Positions 10,622 to 23,898 of a DNA stretch of 64,000 nt are shown here, piece after piece (the stretch's first letter is position 1; every line of letters starts with the position of its first letter). The stretch comes from Symsagittifera roscoffensis (lineage: Eukaryota > Xenacoelomorpha > Acoela > Convolutidae). The stretch covers positions 53,027,074 to 53,091,073 of the forward strand of contig NC_087063.1 in NCBI RefSeq assembly GCF_963678635.1. Direction: 5' to 3'. Under the pieces are notes generated by a model. The model ran no database searches, had not been told where the DNA came from, and was given only the letters and a program-made list of their open reading frames with translations. A program made the translations under genes and the position numbers.

Positions 10622-13511
10622 ATGAGCCAAAGTCCAAGTGATGAAAGTCCAGACGAAAACTCTGTTTTCCCCTTTATCATAAATTCACTCACTGAAGATA
10701 GAGGACAAATACAATTTTGCCATAATCTAATCGCAAATTTTTTCGAACAAGGAATTAGCCCATGTGAAGCAGAATTCCCAGAAGTAAAAATCAAAAATCA
10801 AAATGTCGATCATTATATAAAAAGAATATGTAACTTAACACAACAATATGGAATATACACCTTAGAACTCAGTACAGCAAGTAAATTTCATGGCAAACAT
10901 GTTAACCAAACAGACGATGTCCACTTAGAATTTTCAAAAGTATTCGCAGAATAAATTAAAAACATACAACATCAAAATTCACAGAGAGCAAATTCAATAT
11001 TCACTAAAAATGTTTTTGCAATAATATATAGTTATTTATCTATACTAGAAAAGACAGAAACTTAGAGCACGTCACCGGTTCAAACATCAAGACACATGAA
11101 AGTAAGAAATAAAATTGCCGCATTCTCAGCATTTTTAAACACAATCCGTGAAAAATTTTCAAACAATGAAATTTCACAAAATGTTAAACACGATTTACAA
11201 AAAATCTTAGCATGGTTCATAATCGACTATTTTACACATAAAATAGACTTGATTGCACAGGCGAGAAAAAGTTTTAGACCTCAAAGTAAAAACGATGACA
11301 CTGTCATTGCCGAACAATCAGACTACATTTGGGACCCTGATTGGTCTCATCCAATATCCCTGAACATTCCACTAGACATCTAAAGTCAAGCAATCAGTAA
11401 AAAAGCTATTCACAAAAACTATGTAAAAAAATCCCACTTACAACAGATGCAACACCTTTAAACTATAACTCGTTTTTACCCGATAGAAGACAAAATAATA
11501 GTTTAAATTCAACTCTTGTACAACAAGAAAATTTAAATGGAACTAGAAATCTTACACAACAAGATATTCAAACACCATTACATTTTATAAATAAAGAGAT
11601 AGTTGGAACAATTGTAACAACTACACAGCAAAGTATTTCTTCAATACATCCAAACCTTACAACGCCAAAACCTAAAACTTCAATATTACCACAAGTAATA
11701 TTGCAATCTACGGTTAAACCCTCGGTTGCTCCAAAATATTCACATATGGATTACTAAACATTTAGACCAATGACGAAACCAACACAAAAACAAAGAACAT
11801 TCACAAGAAGTAATTTTGCAGAACACAATTATAACTACGTAAATAAATCATAAAAATCTAAACCTCCTCGTACAAACCCTCAAAATCAACGACAAAACTT
11901 CCAACAACCAACATCGAACTTAGTAAATTTTAATGATCACCCACAATTTCCAAAAAACCCAAGTGAAAATTACCCATTTTTTCAACAAAATAAAAACAGT
12001 AAACAGCCATACCAAAACAAACAAAAAACACCTTATTATATACCAAATTATCTTCCATCAGATGATGACGATTTTTACGAACAAAACCAACAACAAAATT
12101 TTCAAAACCAAAAACTTCACTCCTATCACGTAAACCAACCAGATATTTTTGAACCATATACACGAGAACAACATATGCGACAACCTAAAACAAATCACAC
12201 ATCTCAAAATAATAATTTTTACTCACAAAATCCAACAAATACAGATTATTACCAACCAACGCAAATGCAAAACGAAATATCACTACCATAAAATTTACAA
12301 CAACATGAAATAACAAAAAATCAACTAACAAGTTTTTCACAAATGCCAAATGACGCAGAATCACTACAGATGACTAAGAATCCATACCTCATGGGTGGAT
12401 CGTCAATAACATCAAATAAACCATTGATGGTATTTACAGGCACAGACCCTGAGTATTCTGTAGAAGACTATTTAAATGCAGTCACAGCAAATTTAATTTT
12501 GAATATAGGACCTGAACCAATTAATACACCACTCCGTCAAAATTAGATACATAGACGCACAGCGTTAATACAAACAACACTTGATGGCGCAGCTCAAAAA
12601 TGGTTTTCAGTTTTACCAATGGACATAAAAACAGATTGGAAAAGATTTACGCAAGAATTTTCAAAAATGTTTGATTCTGAAAGAAATAAACAACACCAAA
12701 GAGTTTTATGTAATGACATTCGCAGACTACCAAACGAAACAATTAAACAATTGGCAGTTAGAATCGAAACACTAGTTCGAAAAGTATATTCGCTTAACAC
12801 TCATGATTATAAAAACACGAAAATGACAGAAATTTTAATGATGACTCCAACACCTCAATTAAGAAAAATAGCTATTAAAAAGAGAGCATCACACCCCTCA
12901 TCAATTCGAGAACCAGATTTAGATTTTAGAAAACTAGTTGATAAACTAGAACAAGCAGAAATCACAATGAAATTTGAAGAAACAGAAACTCTCAAACTAC
13001 AAAACGTTAATAGAATCGAAACAAATACTTCACACATAAACAACATACAAGATTCAGATGTATATCTAACTGAAAAAATTACTGAAAATTTAATCATATA
13101 TGAGAAAATTCCCGATATTAAAGGTAAACCATTTTTCAAAAAATGGTGTAGTTATTGCCGAAGATACGGACACAGCATTGCCGAATGTAGACAAAAACAA
13201 CAAGATAACCAAAACAAACCACAAAAGTACAAAGGACCAAATAAATCATTCTATCAATACATGAAAAAAGATCAAACTTTACGAAACAAAAATACACATA
13301 GTAATAACAGCTCTGGTAAACCACTACCAAATAATTCAAATAATTCGAGAAACCAATCACCTTATAACTCAAGTTATAGAGGTAGATCACCAGAACAAAG
13401 AAATACGCAAAATTTCTCACAAAGTAGATATAGTCGATCAAATAGTCAAAATAATCAGTATAGAAACAACTATTCACGTTCAAAATCAAACAGAAGAGAA
13501 TATTCATCTAA
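10622..13511 (+). pseudogene. gag: gag-like polyprotein of the retroelement, interrupted
   Basis: The gag reading starts at the ATG at 10622. It runs in one frame to about 11430 with stops at 10952, 11063 and 11381. It then needs a -1 shift at an A run near 11430, and continues to about 13505 with stops at 11757, 11851, 12289 and 12544. The N-terminal part is helical and polar; a long Q/N-rich linker covers about 11460-12330. From about 12420 to 13000 comes a capsid-type segment with GAAQKWF and LNxxTIKQLAVRIETL-like features of the retrotransposon gag family. A CCHC zinc knuckle (C-x2-C-x4-H-x4-C, read CSYCRRYGHSIAEC) lies at 13147-13188, followed by an N/S/R-rich tail. It would have formed the particle and bound RNA. 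All stops fit one-base changes of Gln or Trp codons. Confidence 0.8.
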
Positions 13512-14678
13512 TACAATTCCCATTCAAATTCTAGGAATAGACACTACTCAAACGATAGATCACGAAATTCATCATACAATATAAATGGAAACTATTCAAA
13601 TAATAGGAATAGAAGTTATTCAAACAACAGAAATCAACGTTACCAAAACAAAAGATCAAGAAACAATTCATACAACAGATCTAATTATCAACGAACCAAT
13701 AACAGTTACTTTAATAGATCACGAAACAATTCACAAAATAGGAACCCCAATTATAACAATCAACGACGAAATTATTCTCAATCTCCTTATAGAAACAATA
13801 ATCGCTACACCGATTCCCAACACCAGTATAGAAGTAACACACCGAAACGTCAACGACAAATTAATCAGGTACAAGCAACTGAAGAAACAACTTCAGATCC
13901 CCCTGGTATCGACAATACAGAAAGTACCGAATTACAATTAAACCACATTAATTGTGAATTAACAGACAGCGAAAGTGATACGAATAATACCATCTCAGTT
14001 AATATGATCACAGTCAAAAACGACTACAAACCCATTGTATACGAACAACCCTTCACTTCACACATATACGAAAATCAATTGGAATTTCTTCAAGACTATT
14101 ATACTAGACCTATAAGAAACAATTTACCAGTTGAACAGAACGTAAATGAAATTAACACAGTAATCAATGACAAAATACAACGCTCAAGTACAAACCACAT
14201 TTACCAAAATATACAAAAAGAACAGCCAAGAGAAAAAATTTGGACAATTCCATTTCTCTTAGAAAGCTCAAAAAGTAAAGAATTTCAACCACCAAATCTT
14301 GAAATAGATTATTTAAATGACTCAGAAGCAGAATCGAATATTATTAACATCCCTACTTGGAATGAAATCAAAACGTTACACCCAATCTTAACACCTAAAA
14401 AAACAGCCAGCAAATTAGCAACAGCACAAGGCTCAACATTAATAAATTATGGAAAAATTCAACTTTTCCTTGATCCCACTAGAACAATGGAACAAAACAA
14501 AATATTAAACAAACCATTCAAACCAACATTCCACATAACAGATATAAAACACAACATCAATGGTATACCACTTATAACCAAGTATAATCCCACAATAAAC
14601 AATTTAAATAGCAAACTCCATATAAAAGATAAGTACACAGGAATGAAAAACACATCCTTAACATTGTTTCAAAGATAA
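13512..14678 (+). pseudogene. pro: Gag tail and aspartic protease region
   Basis: The gag frame shifts by -1 near 13505-13512; the new frame is open to 14676. The first part (13512-13870) continues the N/S/R/Y-rich repeats of the gag tail, which shows that the shift is an indel or a programmed -1 event inside the same protein. From about 14310 the sequence resembles a retropepsin: DSEAESNII sits where the DSGA or DTGA active site is expected, and YGKIQLFL and FHITDIKHNINGIP follow at the positions of the later strands. The Gly of the active triad reads Glu (GAA at 14325), which should inactivate the enzyme. It would have cut the Gag-Pol polyprotein. Confidence 0.6.
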
Positions 14679-16977
14679 AACAAACAACCACCATTTTTCT
14701 CCAAATTTTTCCTATATACAACCAGGAACGAAAATACCTGAAACCACTATCAGGAAAGGTATATAACTTTTCAATCAAACAAGTTCACCAGTACGATAAA
14801 GACCAAAACAAACAACATTTCTTTATGTCAGATCTTGAATTTAAACCCATCCATAATTTTTTTCGAATCACAATTTCATCCATAAAATACAAGAAACATT
14901 CAAACTCGGATAATATTTCATTACACATGTGTAACAATTCACCATAACAGATAACACTACCCTTAGGACTCTTAGGATACTGTGAATCAAATGCCACAAC
15001 CTTACCCACAAACGAAGTAGCATATCGAGTCAATAATATATTACAATTATTAGATATATGCCAATCCACAATTCTTGATGAAGAATTATCAATAAAAAAT
15101 ATAATAAGCAACGAAAAAAGAAACACCGACTATTCACAAAAACACCATATTTAAAACCAACGTTTAAAATATCACATGATACAATAGAACAACAAAAATT
15201 TCCAACGATGTTTAATTTTCAACATTCTCAAATAACACAAAACGAATTCGACAAATTAGCCGAACTACTATTAAAATATCTAACAGTTTATGCAACATCA
15301 AAATTCGATGTTGGAAAAATTAGTTCACCACTACATTTACCTTTAAAACCTGACGCTGTTTTCAGAAAGCAAAAAGCAAGTAAAGTACCAATACACTTAC
15401 AAGATAAAGTAAACAGACTACTTGACATTTTAGAACAATATTAAATTATATCACCAGTAAATAAAGAAGAACAACCAAAAGGTAATACCTTTATCAACCC
15501 AGTTATCATCCTAGCTAAAGGAGAATCACTAAAAATTGTTCTAGATGCTAGATATCTCAATTCACTAACTGACGAATCTAAAAGCAATTGGCCCATTGAA
15601 CCTATTCAAGTAATCCTAACAAAAATAAATGGTAAATATTTCACAACCGCAGATATGAATAGTGCATACAATCAAATGCCACTAGATGAACAATCACGAC
15701 GGTTAACACAATTCGTTATTGGAAATCAACAATACGAATTTATTAGATTGTTCTATGGAATATCCATAGGACCAGCAGCTTTTTCAGCCTTTATGAGTAA
15801 AATTTTTAGACCACTTATACTCAAAAAAGATGGAATCACATACTTAGACGATGTTTTCATGCAGTCACAAGTTAAAGACGAAATGTTTATAATTTTAGAA
15901 CAGTATCATCAAATACTCAAAAATGAAAACATGAAATCAGCCTCTGACAAATCACAATTTTTCCTAACACGCGTAAAATTTCTTGGCCACATTATTGAAA
16001 GAAACACTATAACTCCATTAAAATCACGAATACATGCAATTCAGAAACTTCAACCACCCACAAATAAAAAGAAAATCCAAGAATTTCTTGGAATGTTAAA
16101 TTTTCTAAGTAAATATGTATACAAAATGCAATTATACTTAAGACCTTTCTATAACATCCTTAGACAGCAGAATAACTTTGAATGGACTACCGAACATCAA
16201 ACAATATTCAAAGAAATTAAAAAATTGTTAACAGAACAAATATCAAATACAATCCCAGATCCAAATCAACCATTTTACGCAATGTGCGATGCTTCAAATT
16301 TTGGCATTGGCGCAGTATTACTAAAATCACACAGTGGAACAAATAAAAAGAATCTCATATCAGCAAACTCTCGCTTTTTTACACAAGCTGAACTACAACT
16401 CTCTACTCTCATGAGAGAATGCACAGCTATAATATACACACTTACAGAATATGAATTTCTGATAGTTGGATCAAAACATCCAACAGTTCTGTTTACAGAT
16501 CACAAACCGATAATATTTCTTTTTACACAGAAATCAAATCCAAACCATAGAGTTTACAGATTTCAATTACCTTTAATGAAATTCTCAAACTTACATATAG
16601 TTTGGACAGCAGGTAAAAATCTTGCACTACCAGATACATTAAGTATAAATACACCACCTGAACTAATTACACGAAAAACTACAGTTGAAACACAACAGAA
16701 TATTAAATTCTATCTGCAAAAAAATGAAACATCACCAAGATTAGAATGCAAATATGCAGTAAAAACTGATATAGATCAGTCACAAATAAATCACTTACAA
16801 TATTTCCCACTCTATTTTCATTGTCAAAATAATCACTATGAAGTAGATTTACTAGGAACATCCACATTTAAACCAATTCCTTATTCACATTTGATCAAAA
16901 ATAATACCCAACAAAAGACAATCAAACAACAACCACACAAAAAAGATCCCTTCCCATTGATAGAAAAAGAAAATTAA
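14679..16977 (+). pseudogene. pol: Reverse transcriptase and RNase H
   Basis: After the TAA at 14676 the pol frame continues with a frameshift near 14706, stops at 14945 and 15442, and a further shift near 15150. The RT core is uninterrupted from 15445 to 16975. Motif A reads FTTADMNSAYNQMPL (about 15640-15680), the catalytic box is YLDD at 15841-15852, and LGHII and LGMLNFLSKYV mark the thumb side. RNase H follows with AMCDASNFGIGAVL (about 16280-16320), the acidic MRECTAIIYTL and FTDHKPI (about 16495). These are hallmarks of Ty3/gypsy pol. The protein would copy genomic RNA into DNA in the cytoplasmic particle. A TAA at 16975 separates it from the integrase. Confidence 0.88.
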
Positions 16978-18530
16978 ACTGACAAAATAAAATTATCAGG
17001 ACCGCCAATAAATGATTTAAAATACATTATAAATCAAGTTTTTGACCTTCATGACGCACTCGACACAATCCCCTTATCAAAATAAGAAGTCGAAAATATT
17101 TTTCTATCACCAACAGAAAACATAACACTACAATTATTACAAAAATACCAAAACTTTGATCCCGTAATTCGACAACTCAAATCGAGGCACAAGTATAAAA
17201 CTAAGCCAGCAAAAGCTGATGCAACAATCTTAGGAACTAAAACACTCCTCCGATACTTTAGAAAAATTAATAATACAACTATTAATGAAATCATAGACCT
17301 TTTATGATATCAGACAACTGATTTTAAAATACCCTGTCTCCCCCTCAGTATGATGCTGATAGCATTCAACATATTACACAATAACATACAAAAGAACACT
17401 CCGGATCAGAGGAGACATTTTCAAATTTTAAACAAAAACTTTACTTCCCAAATGCACCAATTTGGATTAAAGTATTATGCAACGATTGCATAATATGTCA
17501 ATTAAATAAACCTTATCCAAATCAAAAACAAATAGCACCAAAACAAGATTTTAAAGGACAAAGTCTACATTTCAATCATAAAATTTCATTTGACACAAAA
17601 GGACCAATTTCACCATCCTCCGAAGCAAATTTTTATATTATGGTAATTGCTGATGCATTTACACACTATGTAGCACTCAACCCAGTACCACATTAATTTG
17701 CTTATTAAGCATATACAACACTTTACGAACATTGGATAGCTAAATTCGGACTACCCAAAATACTAGTCACAGATAATGGAACAGAATTCATCAATAATGA
17801 AATCATCACACTATGCCACCTATAAAATATTAAGCATAACCCACGTACATCTCATGCACCTTGGACAAATGGATTAGTCGAAGGTATGAACCGTTCACTA
17901 CAAGAATATCTTCGATGTATCATTGATGAAAATGTGACACGATACACTGAATGGCCAACAGATGTCAAATTATTCCCATTATCTTATATTCACAAATCAC
18001 AACAACTCTAGGAATGCCACCATATGAAATGGTTTTTAATCAAAGGCCACGAAAACCAATTATGTTTACGGCAAAAGTCCATAAAAATATGCAACGATAT
18101 TGCCAACCAAATAAAGATTCAATTTGTTATAAACTACCCTTACATACACATGATGAAGACCACTTTCATCATCCACAAAATTTAAAGTTAGCTTCCGGTA
18201 CACATACCGAATGGATTTTAAATAGAGATAAAAAAACACAATGAAATCTACCAAAAAGTAACAAAGAAATTGTTACAAAGGCAAAATATAAATAACCAAA
18301 TTATTTCACGCTTCATGCCAGCCACAGACTTAAAAATTGGAACATTTGTTTTAATACCTAATTTTAATACACAAAAAGGAATCTCCAAAAAATTATAACC
18401 ACTTCGAAAAGGACCCTACCAAATAATTGATAAACCTTCTGAAGTAACATACCAACTTACTAATTCAATTAAAAAGAAGTCGTTCAACACCGCAATAACT
18501 TATTACCTTATTACCCGAAAGAATAAGCAC
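16978..18530 (+). pseudogene. pol: Integrase with GPY/F-type C-terminus
   Basis: The frame continues past stops at 16975, 17083 and 17305, then shifts near 17380. The zinc-binding end reads CNDCIICQLNKP (17482-17515). The catalytic residues are recognisable as D in SFDTKGP (~17590), D in VTDNGTEF (17767-17790) and E in GLVEGMNRSLQEYL (~17870-17910). Stops fall at 17694, 17705 and 17823; another frameshift lies near 17985. The C-terminus carries KGPYQIIDKPSEVTYQL (about 18405-18460), a GPY/F module typical of Ty3/gypsy integrases, with a TAA just upstream at 18397. The enzyme would insert the DNA copy into the host genome. Confidence 0.82.
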
Positions 18531-20009
18531 TCCGCGAATTAACTCAACTATATATTCCTTCACAGGTTTACACATCATTCAAAATAACCCACAAACTGAA
18601 CAAAATCAAAACGTTAATACCCAAAGCAATCAAAAAACAATCGAACAGCAAAATTCAAACCCTCAAATATCAAAGATACCACAACCCAAAACATCTTATA
18701 AAGAGAAAAAAATAGAAAAATGACAGAAAAAATCTTACCACAGGATCAACAACAAAAACCAGAACATGGAGAATCATCACGACTTAGAAGTCAACCACGA
18801 AAAAACTATAAGACATTCATTCCACAATCTAAAAAATTGAAGAAAGTTGAATTCCAAAACAACTTTAGTTTGATTAACGTCAATATTCTTCTTAATCACC
18901 TTCAATTTTCACATTTCCGTACTAACATGCTGAAAATAAACTCGATAAATTCTAGTTCAAATTCAGCCAATAGAAAACATTCAAATTTGTCACCCTACTA
19001 TCTCTAACACAGACTCATTAGCCAACAGATATCAATCTCCAGGCATATCTATAACTACAACTTTAAGACCTCCAGGTCAAAAACAAGCAACTTGCTAAAA
19101 CTTGACAATTAAAATAAATACCACTTCAATATTACAACCCTCCCTTATCAAATTATGCAAAAATCAATAATTTTTTCCCTTCCCGGTTCCAGACCTCAAA
19201 AACCCTCTAACCAAAATTGGCAAAGTAAAAAAGACTCATGATCATTTGGCCTAAAGTACAAATATTCCAAAGATACCCCCATTTATCTAACAAATGAAAA
19301 CAATACTATGAACACCTCCCAAACACCGAAAAAATAGCCCTCAACACTTTTTGACAAAACTAAACCCACTTGTCAAAAAATCAATAAATAATCCGGCCAC
19401 ACTTGATTTTCGCCCCAAAAATTAAAAAATATTTGACGAAACAAATCATTTCTTAAGTGCTTCTTTCTATAACAGTCGATAACCATAGACAAAAACTTTC
19501 AAACCTTTTCACAAAATTTTCTACAATATTCAAATTTTTGCTATTCTTTTTCATTGAAACTTTTGAACCCCTCATAATCCTTTCTATATTTTTTTGCAAT
19601 CTTTTTTTAATTTTCTATTCCCTATTTGAAATATACTTCCAACTCTCCCAAATCCTTAACCACATCTACAGGTACGAATAGATAAAATCTATTCAAATGA
19701 TACGAACTATTTTCAGTCGAACAGATATTTTTCTGTTATTCTAATTTTCCTCATATTTTCAATCTCCCTCATCATGACAATGTGCAAATGTATAAAAAAG
19801 GCAAAAACCACCTTTGCCCTAGCAACTATTCTCTTGATACATTTTATTGAAGAATATTATAATAAACATAAATTTTCCCAATAAGAATTAAAAATTCAGA
19901 CACCTTTTCAAAATTTCTAATCAACCACCGCCAAATCAGCCCCACTAACTACATCCCAAGACAGTCCAAAAACACCTACAACTACCAACAATCTCCAACC
20001 ATCAACACG
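18531..20009 (+). other. Pol tail and spacer before ORF3
   Basis: 18560-18860 is Q/N/K-rich sequence, still compatible with the C-terminal tail of pol but split over two frames (one piece open at 18720-19007). From about 19010 to 19900 I see only C/A/T-rich, G-poor non-coding DNA; 19457-19681 is a hydrophobic, T-rich ORF without family resemblance. Confidence 0.5.
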
Positions 20010-20816
20010 CATTTTTTTTCAAGACAACCCATACACTTTTGAAGAGCGACACGCACAATTATCTGAACCATTAGAACCAGTTAATCGCCAAGCATCTTTA
20101 AGCGAACCAACATATAATTTATATCCCACCTTACAACAAGATCTCAATCGAGCCAGACACATTAGTCAAAATCAAAAAATACACCTAAAATACGTAGACA
20201 AATTATAAATCCGCGACGAAATAGAAATTTTCAAACCCCCAGAGTTCATTTTAATATACCCCAATCACCAACACCAACTACCTCAGAACTTTCAAGCAGT
20301 ACATTACCAGAAACTCCCCTTTCACAACATAGCACCTCAAATATTCCCTCAGACTATCTAGGTTCAACCCCAACATCACAACAAATCCGAGAAAACCCTT
20401 TTAACCCCCCAGACACCACCGAACGACCACCATATTGGACAACACACTTTTATACTCAAGGCGAACCAAATATAGTAAATGAACCAATAGATATTTCTTC
20501 TGATACAACGCTATCATCCATGCCAGAAACACTTTCACTCCTATCAACGCCATCTTCAAGTCAAATATCACCAACACTATTCCCTCTTATTTTCCCCACC
20601 AACCTTGACGCTAGATACCAAGAACAATCATCGACAAACACTCCTCTACGATTGGATTGGAATACCTTCGTAGCACCTCCCCCACTATTTGGACAACATC
20701 AAGAAAGTAGCCGACTCCACAATTGGGCACTAAGTAGATTACAATATAGGCAAGATATTCACAAAGATATTCAAGAACACAACATTCAAATACTTCAACG
20801 AAATAGCTCCAATTAA
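20010..20816 (+). pseudogene. Proline/serine/threonine-rich third ORF of the retroelement
   Basis: Coding-like sequence runs from about 19930 to the TAA at 20814. One frame covers about 19930-20170, and another is open from 20166 to 20813 with a Met at 20520. The product is rich in P, T, S and Q (for example PSSSQISPTLFPLIFP) with no zinc finger, no clear membrane segment and no known domain. It lies between pol and env, where some env-bearing elements carry an accessory or env leader ORF. Its last part (PPPLFGQHQESSRLHNW and the helical segment after it) looks more structured. Function is unknown. Confidence 0.45.
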
Positions 20817-21005
20817 AAATTGAAATCACAGTCAGAATAAATAAAATTGTTCAACACCCTTTCCCCCGAGCCCACCAAATATAACAGCTCAATCACTACC
20901 TCCCCCATTTATAACAACTGAAGTCATATATAAATACGATAGATATACCAAAATCACAATTGGATATATTACCTTTTAAAACCCATACTCAGGATTATCA
21001 TATAC

Positions 21006-23267
21006 ATGTATATTCTAAAAGTATTTACATTTCAACACCTACTTTTTATAATTTTTTCCGAACAAAATACAAATCCATCTCCTCGCACAGGACCTCAGGA
21101 TTTATTAGTAACACACTATGATTGGGAAGAAAACGAACAAAAACGCTACACAAATATGCTATAAACCAAGTCACACAACGTGAATCCGAACCACAAGGTA
21201 TAGAAACAACAACAATAGTAGCCACACTAGACTCAAAAGCCCGATCAACAACATTAACAGGATACAAATTTACAGCAACATTTTCCGAAAATAAAGTACA
21301 TTGCTCGCAAGTCTCAAACGGAAATAAAAACCGATTAGACCACGAATCTTTCTATCAGAGTAATATAGAAAGATTACAACATCTTAGCCCCCAAGACTGT
21401 AAAAACGAACTTAAACGATTAAATTTATCACAAAACGTAGGCACAAATAGAAAACTTGTAAATTTTCAAGTTTTCCCAGACTTAGCACATCAAGCAGAAC
21501 TTGAAAAACACCAAGGTCACATAAGACTAGACACAAATTTCCTCTTTCATGGAACACACGGAAGATTGACATACGATCTACTTGATAAACACTGGATACC
21601 ACATATAGGAATAAATGATCCCTCAAATTGTAAAGCAGACACAAAAAATAAAGGATACCAAGAAATAATGTTTTTTGACTGGAAAATACAACTTGAAAAA
21701 GTACAACTTACGCGAGATTTAAAAGACGACACAATTCTTTACCAAGGCATTCGACTCCCTTGCAAAAATGACCAAGGATATTGCGATCCTACAACACGAA
21801 CGCAAGCAACCATTGTATGGTTTCCTGAAGAAACCTGCACAGTTTTTCAAGTAGCAAAAATACACTCTTGAATGATTAAATTTCACCAAAAATATTTCAT
21901 TGAATCAATTCTATTTGAAGAAGTACGCCCCGATTAAATTAGAAATAATAACAATAAATTTGTGAACCTCCATAATATAGAAAATAAACTAACACGATTT
22001 CAAATATACCCAGAAACAGAACTAGCATGTAAATATAAAAAGCCAATTTATACAGAAATCCTTGTCGAATACGAACATGGTTTCGAAATGAATACAGGGC
22101 ATCTAATTGTAAACCCCATGGCCACATCTCATTCACTTACCGACGGAAACCCTTATGTTTCAGTAAAATTCCAGAAAAACATAGGACAAATCGGTGGAAA
22201 ATTAAAACCACAAGACACGGTTACAAGAACTATCACTTATGAACCGCACATATTTTGGCGCAATTCATTATGATATACATTTAGATATGAAACTAGACTA
22301 CACAATAAGCAGAATTTTTTAAGAAATGTCACTCTCAGAATTAGAAACACTACATCAATTAGGTGAACTTGAAAGAATACAAATTCTACAGTCACTAGCA
22401 CTAGCAGTTCTCAAGATACCATATGCAGGATATTTGTTATCCGGAAATAGGTCAAATTTTATCGATTATGAAGGAAACATCTTATGGTATTACCCTTGTA
22501 CCAAAAAAGTATCACCTTTATACGTTTTTGAAGATAAAAGATGTTACAAAAGAATCCCCATATTCTACAAAAATAAAGTATATTTTGTTGATACACTCTC
22601 AAGACGAACATATTTTTGGGATACAGTAGTACCATGTGGATCAGATAATAGCCGCAACGTTGTACAATTAAACCCCGACGAAGATAAATACTATCTACTA
22701 AAACCATACCCAACATTAATGCCACCATTAAAAAAGTTTTCACCTGAAAGCATTAGAGCTATAGCCCGCACTCCAAATATCGATTTACAATCGATAGGTA
22801 TCTATTCTAAATGAGACATACAACACCACATACGTACACAGCAATTTCAAGAACTACTTACGAAAAAGGACACAATACAACGACAATCATTAGATCATAA
22901 CTTACGAAAACTTGCAGAAACAGCAGGATTTTCAGATATTTACACACAAGATTACAGTGGATGTTTTAAAGATATAAAAGATTACATTTACCTAAACGGT
23001 GAAAAGTATCGACCACAAGATATATCACCGATCAATATTTTTAGTTTTGTAAATCTCAAGAACGAAGTTTTAGGCTTTCTAGGATGGCCATACTACATCT
23101 TAGAAAGATTGACTATCTTATACGCCATGTTTAACTTTATTGGATTTCTTTTCTCACTACTAAAAGGAATCTATAACACACGCGCAATACATACACAGGT
23201 AAACCGACAAGTCAGCGTAGCACGCAAATTATTTGCAGGATTTTTGGAATATTTTCATCATCAATAA
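21006..23267 (+). pseudogene. env: Env-like transmembrane glycoprotein, interrupted
   Basis: The ATG at 21006 opens a peptide with a hydrophobic start (MYILKVFTFQHLLFIIFS) that looks like a signal sequence. A frameshift near 21130-21170 moves into the frame that is open at 21122-21868, continuing past stops at 21869 and 21935 to 22271. A second shift near 22270 leads into the frame that runs to the TAA at 23265, with stops at about 22320 and 22812. The ectodomain has scattered Cys (LPCKNDQGYC, EETC, PCGSDN) and W-rich stretches. Near the C-terminus (about 23080-23175) lie hydrophobic segments GWPYYILERLTILYAMFNFI and GFLFSLLKG, a probable membrane anchor. It would mediate envelope and entry functions. 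I cannot assign the fusion protein class. Confidence 0.65.
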
Positions 23268-23898
23268 TTAAAGTCCTCTTAGATGCACAAATCAAGGAAT
23301 ATAATACAAAACTATCAACAAACCCCAACACATACGACGAGTCAAACAATAGTACAAATTCGTTACCTACAGCACCCCATTTGCCAAATCTACATCATAA
23401 CCATCCATTATCATTAGTCTCACGGAATTTTCGAAACTTAGCAATCACAAACCCTCCAAACTTAAGACCCAGCCACATACAAAGCCCCATTCAACATATA
23501 GTGACACAACACCCTCCAATTGACAATACATACGAACAAATTATTGAACAGCCCCATACCACCACTTTTCAGTCCCAAAATAATCATTTTTTCAGCCCAC
23601 GATGAGCAGACAAATTGGATCACTCCAACGATCAAACTCCCACCCTGCCAACCTCCAAAATCCACTCCCTATTATTCCACTTTTTGCTTTTCCGCCACCT
23701 GATTCACCAAAAACTAATACATCGACAGGCATAAATTCTGAAACTAACTCAGATATCACAATTTATAAAACAATATCACAATTCAATAACTCCGATATAG
23801 AAACTCTACCTGACAAAGAAAATCATCGGAAATTGATAGAAAAAAATCAAACCGTGAAAAACAGTTTTAGAGTGAGCAAGCTTGAGAATATTTCCTGA
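23268..23898 (+). pseudogene. Proline-rich tail after env
   Basis: After the env stop, coding-like sequence rich in P, N, H, S and T continues in shifting frames (23381-23605, then 23602-23898). It looks like a cytoplasmic tail of env or the end of a longer env ORF split by indels. Composition stays A/C-rich and G-poor up to about 23900, then changes abruptly. I take this as the right limit of the retroelement's coding part. Confidence 0.4.

Noticed and set aside
13136-13507. Minus-strand 123-codon ORF opposite the gag tail
   Set aside because: It is the shadow of the N/S/R-rich gag tail and is only Y/F/V/L-rich.
10622-23267. Reassigned stop codons (TAA/TAG read as Gln) as an explanation for the interrupted ORFs
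   Set aside because: Frameshifts accompany the stops, TGA stops also occur, one TAG fits Trp rather than Gln, and other coding-like regions in the window do not need such a code. Decay is simpler.
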